This document shows positions 36,601 to 46,078 of a stretch of 64,000 nt of DNA, piece after piece. Source of the stretch: Chlorella sorokiniana (lineage: Eukaryota; Chlorophyta; Trebouxiophyceae; Chlorellales; Chlorellaceae). Location: positions 1,488,001 to 1,552,000 of the forward strand of contig CP084610.1 in NCBI GenBank assembly GCA_025917655.1, written 5' to 3'. The notes under the pieces were generated by a model that was given only the letters and a program-made list of their open reading frames with translations, ran no database searches and was not told where the DNA came from. A program made the translations under genes and the position numbers. Every line of letters starts with the position of its first letter. The stretch's first letter is position 1.

Positions 36601-36912
36601 CTGCTGCTGGAACAGCGCGTATGCCTCCTCAAGGCGCATGCGCAGGGCGGCAGCCTCCAACTCACGCCGCTCCCGCGCCGCACGCGCCTGCTCCTGCGCT
36701 GCCGCCCCTCGGCAGCAGCAGGAGCACGAGGCGGCACCAGCTGCGCTGGCCGATGGCGCAGGGCCTCGGGCCGCATCGGCAGTCGTCGCTGGCGGCCGAT
36801 CTGCCTGCTGTCGTTTGCTGCGGCCGGTTGCCGCAGCAGGAGGCGCCGCGGCAGGCCGCTTCCTGAGGGAAGGAGCCCGCGCGTCGGCTCCTGTTTCCGA
36901 TGCATCCCTCAT
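27617..36912 (-). CDS. Trithorax/ATX-type histone H3K4 methyltransferase
   Basis: Large multi-exon gene. Exon 1 (36912-36436) and exon 2 (from 36196) encode a basic N-terminus, coiled coil and Tudor-like module (GRTVRIYWPGDDAWYLGEVK ... VLYADGEREEAVLALERVR). Then in order: PWWP (LPGEVAWARAAGYPHWPCL near 34530, YLAIQYFGSGEVQ near 34190), FYRN (GEVEWLHPAFHNEKYIYPPG near 32790, then ILWAPDQSGPLFR), FYRC (GEQMFGLSAPRVQRALERLP near 32110), PHD (GVCHVCNEEDEDEEDTIVQ then CNKCRIFVHMSCYGVR), extended PHD (CALCPVAGGALKRTCCARWA ... HRSRFQLTCQLCRQQHGACT), SET and post-SET. SET residues are intact: GIHGWGAFAK, VIEYVGELVRPSV, MLNHSCDPNCYS, EELTYDYRF, and post-SET CNCGAANCRG. This is the plant ATX1/2 domain order. 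It should methylate H3K4 in chromatin. Frame slips occur, for example near 36110. That the Tudor-like 5' exons belong to the same gene is probable, not proven. Confidence 0.88.
27812..27838. repeat. (TG)n microsatellite in a SET-gene intron
   Basis: GT dinucleotide run on the + strand, CA in the transcript, in the intron before the last coding exon of the ATX-like gene. Confidence 0.85.
34104..34127. repeat. (CA)n microsatellite in a SET-gene intron
   Basis: Pure CA run on the + strand, GT in the transcript, in the intron that follows the PWWP-region exon. Confidence 0.85.
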
Positions 36913-37931
36913 CGTGGAAACCTGCAAATTGCCTTGAGCAGGGGCGCTTTGTGCACTGACTGTTTTGAGTTGTCATTCGAACACTCGTTGCCGGTCCATT
37001 GCGATTCAACCCATTTGCCACTTTCGAACAAGTTAAAGGGTATGAGTTTGCGCTGGGCTAAGAATTGAATGCAGCAGTACAACTTCACAAGTAGTGCGCT
37101 CGTCGACAGGGACCTTTGGAACCCTCATGGGTGGCCAAGCAGAGTACGTGCGCAGCGCCAGGCGTTAACCCTCAGCAGCATTGAGCCCCAGCCCGGCGGG
37201 CCGCTGTCGTTGGGCGGCCAGGATGCCTACCCCCACGCAACGCAAGAAGTCGCAGTTCCCGAAGCAGTCTCCTCACACAGGCCTGAAGAAGCCTTCCAGG
37301 GACATGACGCACCTAAAGCATCAGCGCCAGACGAACAGAGAGTTCAGATGTTCACAAATGATACAGGGCATGCAGTGAAAGCGCCGTCACATGCAGCCAA
37401 AACATGTGACTGCCCGGCTGTCCTGCGTCGCAGCCAGCGGAGGCGTCGGCAGCGGAGTCACGTCAGTTAGTGCTGCGATGTGCCGGTCGACCGGAGCGTT
37501 CCTGTAGTGAAAATTAGATGAGCACGACGCAGCTTGCAGGGCCTGACTACGGACAAGGCAGGGACCCGGAAGTGCAGGCCGCTGTACGAGCCGTGTGATG
37601 GTGTGCACACACAGAGAGTTTCTTCTTCTTTCAGGGCATCAACTTCGACAGTCTTGCATCATTTCAAGATTTTGCGCCTTCTCTTCGTGAACAACTCTGC
37701 AAGGGTTAAACGGCACGGCGAGGGTTGCGAGTCACAGCTCCACGTGCCGTGCCTCCCGTTGCTGCTTGCTGATCTACTCTATTAGCCACGATTGAGCGCG
37801 CGAGCGCTGCTGGTTGGGGTGAGCGTAGGCAGCTGCGTCTAGTGTCCCCAGATGTGCCTCTCCCTCCTGCCTTACCGAACTTCCAGCGACTTTTTGCACT
37901 CCCTACCCTGCCGTGCAGCCTTCCCTGGAGG
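36913..37931. promoter_or_regulatory. Divergent intergenic region (SET gene / secreted protein)
   Basis: One kilobase between divergent start codons, less GC-rich than the exons. The short ORFs in it lack family resemblance. It is expected to contain both promoters; I see no clear TATA box. Confidence 0.45.
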
Positions 37932-39913
37932 ATGTGGGTGCCGGCGCGCCCAGCCAGGAGGCCCTCCACCCTGGCAGTGGTGGCGGTCCTCGTGGCGGGG
38001 CTCGTGTTCTGCCCCTGTGCGCTAGCTCGGTCCCTTACAGAAGAGCAGCCTGCAGGCTCCCGCAACCAGCATAAGCAGCAGCAGTGCAGGCAGCCAGAGG
38101 TGCGCAGCGACGGGTGGCGCAGCGCGAGTCAGTGCTCCTTGGGTCGGTTTGCTGCAGGGCTGGGCTGCATTGCCAACGTTCTGCCATGCTCCCCTGCCTC
38201 AAACAATTCCCCGCGCTCTGCCCTGCCGCAGCCTGCTCCTGGCCAGCCCTTCAAGGCGGTGATCAATCGCTTTCCGGAGCTGCTGCCTCAGCAGGACGAG
38301 ACGGAGGCGCTTGTGCTGCAGTACAGAGAGGCAGGCTGTTGCTTGAGGGCGCCGGCGCCTACCCTGTCCCCCGACGCAGCGCTTCCCCGGATTTGCTTGC
38401 TTCGAAATTGCTTGCTTTTTCGGAGCAACCGAAGTTCGACCTGCTCACTGCACAGCCAGGATCATGATGCCGCGTCATCCACGCACCCCCTCGTCCTTCT
38501 TTTCCGAGCAGGCAGCCACGCTGGTGCACCACGGCAAGACGCACTCCCTGGGGCGCTTCTCCCCTGCGGCCTCCACCCCAGCCCTGCACGTGTTTGATGG
38601 CGGCGACACGGCGGAGAACGACGCCGCAGGGCAGCCCCTCTTCTACCGCGCCCTGGTCTCGTGAGCGCCGCCGCCGCCGCTGCCGCAGCGACGCGTGGCC
38701 GCGCGGCGCCGCCTGCTGCTCCTGCACTCGCCGCCGCCGCCGCTGCGGCCTCCCTGCACGCGCCCACCCTGCGCCTGCCGGCCGCGCCTGGTGCCTGCCC
38801 GCAGCTTCAAGTGCAACGAGCAGGCGGGGGGGACCGGCTGGCGGGCGTGGGCGTCAGCAGCGAGGAGGGGCAGCAGCACACCTACATCTTCACCATCGAA
38901 ACGAGCCGCGTGTGGTGAGCCGCAGGCAGGCTGGCCCCAACCCGCGCGATGCATGCTCTGCGTGCAGATCGGCCTGCATGCAGCCCAGCACGCTTGTTTG
39001 AGTACATGCCGAAGGAAGGTTGGGGCCTGAGGCTGCGGCACATGCTGGTCCCCCGCCTCCGCTCTGCAGCCCCGGCCAGCCGCCGTGCGGCGCCTGCGGC
39101 GCAGCCCATCCTGGAGGGGGAGTATGTGGTGTACAAGCCGCCGCTCGTGCGCCAGAAGTGCCCCGGAAGTGAGTGCGGTGCCGCTGCCTCCCGCTCCTGC
39201 CGCTTCATGGAGCCATTGCTGCGTGCCAGGCCCTGCTTTGCGACCCGTCCGTCGCACCATGTGCAGGGGTGCCTGACGTACTCGGCATGTTCCCTTTCCC
39301 CCGACCCACCTGCTCCGAGCAGTATACTTGGCGGCACAAACGTGCGAAGCAGGCCCAGCCCTGACCCTCTCCCCCTGGGCAGTGCAAGCTCAGAGCTGGC
39401 CCGCTGGCGCATCGCGCCAGCCGCGCCGGGAGTGGCGGGCAACCTGCTGTCGCAGCCTGTCACCATCCGCAGCGTCGGCCGCTCTGCCGCGGCCGGCTGC
39501 CCGCCGTTCCTGGATGTCGGCGCGGCGGCGACGGAGTGCGGCGCGGCTGTGGGGCGGCCGCGCTGGGGGAGGCGGCCGCGCAGTGGCTGGTGGAGTCGGG
39601 GCCCCTGCCGCGGCCCGGCGGGCTGGTCAACCGTTACTACCTGCGATCCGCGGCGCTGGCGGCGGCTGGCTGCCCCAAGTCGCTGCTGTGCCTGCGGCTG
39701 GCATGCGACGGCCCCGGCAGCGCGCCCGCCTTTGAGCTGTGCAGCGAGGAGGATGCAGAGCTCAGCAGCGTGTGGCACCTGCGGGCCGCCGACTTCGACA
39801 CGGCGCTGGCCGCGCGCGCAGGCAGGCGTGACGCGCCAGCACCAGATGCCTTGCATACAGTAAGAGCCTGTTACAGTAGACCGCATGTTTTATGTCTCTC
39901 CTCTCAGCATTGA
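37932..39913 (+). CDS. Secreted protein of unknown family with repeated AAAGCP units
   Basis: Exon 1 (37932-38099) opens with a basic N-terminus and a strong signal/anchor helix (TLAVVAVLVAGLVFCPCALA). Exon 2 is 38232-38330 (FKAVINRFPELLPQQDETEA), exon 3 38512-38660 (AATLVHHGKTHSLGRFSPAA), exon 4 38805-38914 (SSEEGQQHTYIFTIETSRVW, after a one-base deletion near 38826), exon 5 about 39080-39168 (PILEGEYVVYKPPLVRQKCP). A C-terminal segment reads LARWRIAPAAPGVAGNLLSQ, then PVTIRSVGRSAAAGCPPFLD, and after another slip near 39540, VNRYYLRSAALAAAGCPKSL and ELSSVWHLRAADFDTALAA. The two AAAGCP segments look like repeats of one unit. The intron between exons 2 and 3 appears to be GC-AG. The splice into the C-terminal part and the stop are uncertain. 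I do not recognise the family. Confidence 0.5.
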
Positions 39914-40265
39914 TTCCTGCCTGCCCCTGATGCTCATGCACACAAATAAGCCCCGGGTTGACACGGTGGCCCAAAACTTCCTTGCCCAAATTGCGCTTGT
40001 TTCCTCGCACATGCACGTTTGCTCGTGCTTGACATTGAGGCTGTAATATTATTTGCGATCAAGGCTGCAGGGTGCATCCAGCAGAGTGGGGCGCACACTC
40101 GAGGGGAAGGGCTTCTGCCAGCGCCTCCAGCGTGGCAAGTGCCTAGTGCTCGAGCTGCGCCTGCAAGCGCGTTTACTGTATCGATCGTTGTGCTAGGATC
40201 CCATCGACGCTTTGGTTGCCTCAAACAGAGGCTGAAAGGTGCAGGGCGCGGAGAGCACCAGACCA
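39914..40265. other. Intergenic region
   Basis: No gene seen. It holds the 3' UTR of the secreted-protein gene and the promoter of the split-barrel gene. The sequence is locally AT-richer (around 40040-40055). Confidence 0.45.
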
Positions 40266-41489
40266 ATGCTCTCGGCACACGCCCCTTCGCTCCTCGCAGG
40301 CCTTGGCAGGGCGTCCCTGGCAGCAGCATTTGCACCATTCGGCGGCCATGAACTCTGCTGGAGGGGCTTTTCTGCTGCTGCAGACGCCCCGCCCGCCGGG
40401 CGCCGCTCAGCAGAATGCAGCGGGGCGCGATGGCAGCGCCGAGAGCGCGCCGCCAGCCTGCCGGTAGAGCAGGCGGCCAAGGCGCTGCTGGCCGGCAATG
40501 TGCGGGGCCAGCTGACGACGGTGCGGGCAGGGCTGGCGGCGGCGGATGAGGAGCGCCAGGTGGACAGCAGCGTGGTGGGCTATGTGTGCTCGCGGGCGAG
40601 GCACCCGTGCTGCTGCTGTCCCCCGACGACGCGCAGCACCTGAGGAACATTGAGGAAAATCCAAAGGTACAGTGTGGGTTGCCGTGCAGCTGTCATGGGA
40701 ACACCCCCCCCCCGCCCTTCCCCCCAGCCCCCTAGCTGGTTCCCGGGGGAGCCAAGAGCCTCTAGCGCCAGGTGGACTGGAGGAAGGCATTTTTGCCGTC
40801 CACGACTGACTGCCCCCTGCCCGCCTGGCGCGCTGACCCCGCAGGCCAGCCTGGCCACTGGCCACATCAGCCCGCCCTGGTTCGTCCGGGACCTGCGGGG
40901 CACGGGCTGGCTGCCACGCCGCGTCGCGCTGCTGGGAAGCCTAGAGCTGCTTCCTGCTGGGGAGGTGCGCGGCGGCCGCTCCGCCAGCCTCGCCTGCTCT
41001 GCCGGTGCCCGGCCATCGCGACCCCCTGGCCGTCCGCCCCAGCGAGGGTGTATCACGCCTACCACAGTTACCCAGCCTGCTCAAGTGTGCGTGCTGCTGC
41101 TGGCTCCTTCTTGCTGCCGCCGTATGCAGACCCGGTTTGCGCTGGCCCAGGCGCGCAAGGCGTGCCGCGGCGCCGCCGCCCTCTCGGCCCTGCTGCCCCC
41201 GGAGGATCGCCTGCCGCAGCTGCTGGGCTTCCGCCTGGGCGCCATCAGCCAGGCGGTGTATGTGGACGGCGCGGGCGGCAGCGGGGCGTGGCGTTCGAGG
41301 AGCTGGATGCTGCGCTGCTAGACCCGCTGGCGCTGACTCAGCACGACCTGCTGGCCGCCGTCAACCAGTCGCCCGACTGGCGCACCCAGCTGCAGCTGTT
41401 TGCCGCCGCCTACCTGGGCGTGGCGTGCCGCCGGGTGCTGCTGGAGGGGGCCGACCGCCTGGGGTTCACGCTGCTGGGAGAGCCGCTGC

Positions 41490-41521
<32 letters not shown>

Positions 41522-41695
41522 GGCGAGGAGGGCGCGGGCGAGGCCGTCATGTCAAACGCGGCGCAGCAGCCGCAGCAGGAGCGCTGGCGGCAGTTCCGGA
41601 TAGGCAGCAGCCGGGAGCTGCGCAACGGGGAGGCATTCATGGAGCTGCTGCAGCAGATGCGGGAGGAGGTCCGGGCGGTCGCTGGGCCGCAATAG
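40266..41695 (+). CDS. FMN-binding split-barrel (PPOX-like) protein, possibly GluTR-binding/PGR7-like
   Basis: Three exons, 40266-40666, 40845-40964 and 41130-41695. The N-terminus (MLSAHAPSLLAGLGRASLAA) looks like an organelle transit peptide. The core runs AKALLAGNVRGQLTTVRAGL, SSVVGYV, EAPVLLLSPDDAQHLRNIEE, NPKASLATGHISPPWFVRDL and RRVALLGSLELLPAGE, the strand order of pyridoxamine-phosphate-oxidase-like split barrels (GSVVxY ... SPLAxHTxNxxxxPxxSL). The C-terminal region has LLGFRLGAISQAVYVDG, VAFEELDAALLDPLALTQHD and a Gly/Gln linker, ending EEVRAVAGPQ. Plastid proteins of this type include the glutamyl-tRNA reductase binding protein and PGR7; assignment to either is inference. One-base deletions are needed near 40592 and 41287. 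A 3' UTR hairpin and a TGTAA follow. Confidence 0.6.
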
Positions 41696-41716
41696 CAGGC
41701 CCCGCCTCGGTTTCGT

Positions 41717-41749
41717 CCAGGCACCCGTTTCGTACAGGCGGGTGCCTGG
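41717..41749 (+). other. Perfect 11-bp stem-loop in the 3' UTR
   Basis: CCAGGCACCCG (41717-41727) and its exact reverse complement (41739-41749) flank an 11-nt loop, 21 nt past the stop codon of the split-barrel gene. Most stem pairs are G-C, so it should be stable in RNA. Confidence 0.6.
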
Positions 41750-41804
41750 TGGCGGCATTGCCCGTCCTGGTGCTTTAAGGTGGACTGCAACAGCTTTGCA
41801 CCCG

Positions 41805-41854
41805 AAGCATGGAAGCTTGTAAAAGACAGCTCAGCAACACAAGCATGGAAGCTT
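41805..41854 (+). repeat. 14-bp direct repeat AAGCATGGAAGCTT
   Basis: Exact copies at 41805-41818 and 41841-41854. The first overlaps the TGTAA at 41818-41822. Confidence 0.7.
41818..41822 (+). terminator. Putative poly(A) signal TGTAA of the split-barrel gene
   Basis: TGTAA 123 nt past the stop at 41695, in the narrow convergent gap before the B3 gene stop. Confidence 0.5.
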
Positions 41855-42015
41855 ATACAAGGGAGGTTGGCCGACAAAAAACTGCAAGAGAGGGAGCTAG
41901 CAATGGCGAGAACGAACGTGCAGCATGGCAGGCAGAGCAGGAGCGCGAAACAATTGTTGGACACAACAAAGTGAGAATGTACAGTGCTGCAACGGGGCCC
42001 TTGCATCGGGCCCCG

Positions 42016-42075
42016 CTAGGCAGCCGCCCCCAGGGCAGTCGCTTCATCGGCGGCCGGCACCTCTATCTTCACCTC

Positions 42076-42114
<39 letters not shown>

Positions 42115-43936
42115 AGGGGGCGAGCCTGGCCGGAGAGCCTCACCTGGCGAGGCGGCGGGCGACGCATCTGCTGCCTGCGGCCCAGCAGGCTCTGCTGCCA
42201 CTGCTGCCGCCTCTGCAGCGCGCGGCCCTGCCGGCGGCTCCGCCGCGGCCGCGCGGTGCCGCGGCCTGGCTGTCTCGGGCGGGGCGGCGCCGCGTGCCGC
42301 GGAGGCGCGCGCCGCCTCCGCCTTGGCCCCCACCGCCGCAGTGATGGCGGCCTCCAGCGCCGCATCCTCCGCCACGCTGGCCTGCAGTGCGGCCTCCAGC
42401 GCGGCGTTGGCGGCGTCCAGGCTGTCGAAGAAGGCCTGGAAGAGCTCGCCCTCCACAGAGACGATGGCGCTCCAGGCGCCGCACTGCGCCACCACCTTGT
42501 CGCCCTCCTGCTGCGAGGCGCTGGGCGGCACCGCCCGAAACACGCCGTCCTTGCGGATGGGGATGCTGCAGGCAACGGGTGGACGACGAGTGTGGGCGTG
42601 GGTGTGGGGTGGTGTGTGTGTGTGTGTGTGGTGGTGGTGGTGGTGGGGGGTGATTTAGAAATGGCGTGGCGGGGGCAAGGGGTGGGGCCGCAGCGCCACG
42701 GCTTCCAGACCGACGCCCAGCGCCCAGCTCAGAGCAGATGGCAGCCGCTGCAAACGCTTCCACAGCGTGCTTTCAGAGCACAGCCCACCCCCTGCTGCTG
42801 CTGCAGCCAACCACCCAACAGCAACACTTCCCCGCATCCTCCCTCTCCCCCACCTGTGGGCCGCCCAGTAGCCAAACATGCCGGACACCGCCTGCGCCGC
42901 CTGCTTCTGCCGCTGCCGCCGCGCCTTGAGGAGTCGGAGCCGCGCGCGCGCGCCCGCTTGCTGCGCGCCTCCGCCGCTGAAGCCGCGGATTCCTCGCGGG
43001 TGCGGCGCGAGGCGGGCTTGCGGGTCACGTCGTCCTTGGTGCCCTTGCGGCCGCAGATGGCGTAGCCGCCGCCGGGCAGCTTGGCAAAGACGAGGACGTC
43101 GCCAGGGCCCATGCTGTACTGCGCCTGTACATCGCCTGTGTTCTCCAGGAGGTACATCCTGAGGCGGGGGGGGAGCAGTGGCGCCATCAGGAGCGGTAAG
43201 CGCATTCAGCTGCCCGCAAAGGCTTGCCACGAGCTCAAGCGAACCCTATCCGCAGCGGCAGGGGGTGACGGTTGCTGGCGGCGGGCACCTGCTCTGGTTG
43301 TTGATCCAGAAGCGGAAGCGGAAGCTGTGCTGGGTACCCTCGGTGTCTGTCAGATTCAGCACAATGCCCGACGGCTCCTCCAGGTGGGGAAAGTGAGCCT
43401 CAGCCTGGCCCTGCAAGCAAAACACAGGGGTTGGGCATGCGGCGCTTGTGGTTGGCGCAGCAGCGTCGGTTGCCGTTAGCGCTGCATCGAGCAGGGCACC
43501 ATGAAATGGCTCATGCAATGCCAGCATGCATCACCTTTGGAATGACCAGCCTTCCTGTGCCACTAGCATCACTGGTGGTCAGCACCTGTGAGGAAGCCGC
43601 AACAAGGGGCAGGCGCCTGGGTGCGCAGGCAGCGGCAGCAGCGTTGGGTTATCAAGCGGCACGACGTCAAGCCTGCGCATCGCTGCGGATAATTCCAGAT
43701 TCTGCAGGTCCAAAACAAACTCTGATGGGGAGCTTCGCGTTCAGGGGCGGCAAAGACACGCGTTTCGACTGAACCGTCACGACTCACGGGCTTCTCATGC
43801 GGGTATGACCCTTCCCACACGCTGCTCACACCTTCTCAAACAATATGGTGCCCCCATGGCCTCCAAAGCCGCCCTGGCCTGATCCACCGTCGGAGGCTGC
43901 GACATCCCGCCAGTTCTGAGCGCCTTGATAACGCAT
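42016..43936 (-). CDS. VAL/HSI2-type B3-domain transcription factor
   Basis: Five exons: 43936-43832, 43585-43535, 43410-43289, 43158-42854 and 42565-42016. After a short Gly-rich start, the B3 domain spans exons 1-4: GTILFEKVLTTSDASGTGRL then VIPKGQAEAHFPHLEEPSGI, HSFRFRFWINNQSRMYLLEN and SMGPGDVLVFAKLPGGGYAI, then CGRKG. The segments FxFRFWxNNxSRMYLLE and GDxxxFxxLxxGxxxxGxRK match the VAL/HSI2 branch of B3 proteins, which bind RY/Sph elements and repress target genes in plants. A basic region (RSKRARARLRLLKARRQRQK) follows, with a one-base deletion near 42940 in a GC run, then QAVSGMFGYWAAHSIPIRKD, an Ala-rich helix, a run of about eleven Gln and the end EVKIEVPAADE. No PHD-L, CW or EAR motif is seen, so it is B3-only. 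The start is the first in-frame ATG. Confidence 0.85.
42078..42110 (-). repeat. CAG trinucleotide repeat encoding poly-Gln in the B3 gene
   Basis: GCT/CTG run on the + strand, read as CAG codons on the minus strand, about 11 Gln residues near the C-terminus of the B3 protein. Confidence 0.9.
42612..42630. repeat. (TG)n microsatellite in the last B3-gene intron
   Basis: GT run on the + strand, followed by a (GGT)n stretch, in the intron 42853-42566 of the B3 gene. Confidence 0.85.
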
Positions 43937-46078
43937 ACAACAATTTGGCGCCCTTAGCGGGCATACCTTGGGCTCTAAACCGCCAACATGGCAGAGAGCA
44001 TGCAGCCAACGCAATGCCAATTAGCCAGCAGATGAACTGCGATTGTGGGCTTGCTCGGGCCCATCTGTGGCTCATCATGAATGGGCATGCATAAAATACT
44101 TGAAAATTTGCTCCAATGCTGTTTCGCAGCCACCACGCTCACATCTTCAATATCGAACCCAGCTTGCCGTTCTCGCTCGCTCCTGTTTCATTGTCTTACA
44201 TGACGCTATCGCATTATAAAGATAGATAGAACGTGCATGCTGTCGCCACTGACTTCGTGTATGGGCGCCCTGGGGGCCACGGGCGGCGCCGCGTTCCCGA
44301 TACCTTCAGCTAGGGCCTCAAGCACTCGGGCCCACACATGTGCCAAAGCAGCAACCAGGCAGCCAGTTGAAGGCAAGGGTTTTTCACAAGGACCCAAAGC
44401 ATATCGTCACCGGCAGCAGTTGGCTTGCGCGGCCAACCGCGACGCCAGCTCTGATCACGCAGTGCAACGCAGTGGAGCAAGGCAGCAGAGGCAGCACAAC
44501 CCTGGGTCCCCCTTGCTGGAGCTAGCCAATGGAAGCGTTTTGCCTTCTTCATTCACGAGGGGAATCCAAAGGAGGCGTGGCTGTCCATCAGGTGCGGCAG
44601 TAGCACAGTAGCTCGCCACCGACAGCTGCAACCGCAAGCAAGGCTCACAACCCTTCCCTGATCCTCTACGGATGCAGTGCAGCTGTCCTTCGATTGACGC
44701 TGCCCGTGGCGCTAATAGCTGCCCTGCTGCATGGCACCTTCTGGGGCGGCACGCCTCCGCCACTAGTCAGCGCGGGTGAGGTAGCAGCATACGCTGGCGC
44801 AGCAGTAGCGGCTGGCAGCGAGATTTGGAAGGTGTTGGAGGGCTTCCAGGGCTAGGATTATCGTGCTATCAGTGGTATAATATGACAATGAAATAGTATA
44901 AAATGAGTACATAATGGATAGGACAAAAACAGCAGGGCAGCTGCATCACAGCTCACTGATCTAGCATCCAGCATCCAACAGTGGCACCTGCATGCAGCAG
45001 AGCATGTATTCTTGCTTTAAATGAGGGATCCTCGTAGCAGGCCTTGCCTATGTGGGCCAGAGGTGGGAGGGGGGCCTTGTGCTCCGCGTATCTGTCCTGC
45101 ACGACTTGTCTCGCGCATGCAAGTCAGCGGACGGAGGCTTTGCTCTGGGTGGATCCTTTCTCGCGGCAACCCATGTGCTCTGGGTGCAGCAGCGCCATCC
45201 ACCAGGATGCACCAGGGCAGGGCAAGCTTGAATGCATCTGACAGCTAAGGTGCAGGAGCGGCTGGGAAGGCGGCACGCCGCAAGGCAGGCGGCGTGGACA
45301 TCAGAGTCGGCGGCTGTCGCAGGCCGTTGGGCAGAACACCAGCATTGAGCTACCTTCAATAAGCCGTGTCAGGCAGGACGGGGGCTGCCACAGAAAAGTT
45401 CTAACTTTGCAGCGCCTCGCCTTCATTCTGAAGCCGACTCTGTGGGTCGCATCATCAACAAAAATGTTCATCAAGGCTTTTGCAGACTACAATTTCGATT
45501 GATCACGGGGATGGCGGGCAGGGCCCTCGGGCGAACGCAAGCCATGACGATTGCGCTTTGGGAGTGAATTAGATTGGGTAGGTCTTGACAGCCCCGTTCC
45601 GCTGGGGAATATGGGAAGGTCCTGGGAAGCGTGTCCCTGCTGGCAGGCGCCAAGTTTTGGAGGGTTTCGTGCGTGGAAAGTCACCACAGCCGGCTTGATC
45701 TGCTGCCAAGATAATCTTTGGCGCGTTGACACATTTCACCGCCCTTGAAAGGGTCACAATCGCGGTCACCATCTGCCCTCGTGCGCTCCAGCACTTGCGC
45801 AGCTCACAGCAGGGTAGGGGACGGTCCTACGTACAATGATATGTCTTCGACGCCGATGTCGCTGTTTCCAGCTTGAAGAGGGGAGGTAGCCTTGCCCGTG
45901 AAACCGCGCGGCGCTGCCCCACTGGACGACTGATATCTTGAGGAGGTTGTATCCCCACCCTTGACGCTGCAGAACCAGCCTGCGAGTTGGCCTGCCCCAC
46001 TGGCGGGCGCAGCTGCCGCAACTCCCGACGGGGCGCAAGCGGGCCAGCCCACACGCTCACACTTTTCGGTCCTGAGCC
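43937..46078. other. Gene-poor 2.1 kb intergenic region
   Basis: Between the B3 start and the CAX start, both transcribed outward. Composition is AT-richer, with a TATA-like TATAAAG at 44215-44221 and an AT-rich patch around 44875-44925. Apart from the doubtful ORF pair at 44261-44855 I see no gene, RNA or mobile element. Confidence 0.5.
44261..44855 (+). CDS. Doubtful small gene (two open segments)
   Basis: A frame opening with MGALGATGGAAFPIPSARAS ends at 44611. It follows a TATAAAG at 44215 that would place a transcription start just before this ATG. A second frame without an ATG, open from about 44595 to the TAG at 44853-44855, encodes SLILYGCSAAVLRLTLPVAL, then IAALLHGTFWGGTPPPLVSA, and ends SEIWKVLEGFQG; it looks like a hydrophobic segment and tail of a real protein. 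A splice or frame slip could join them, but no convincing donor of normal intron length is present. No family recognised. It could be chance ORFs. Confidence 0.2.
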
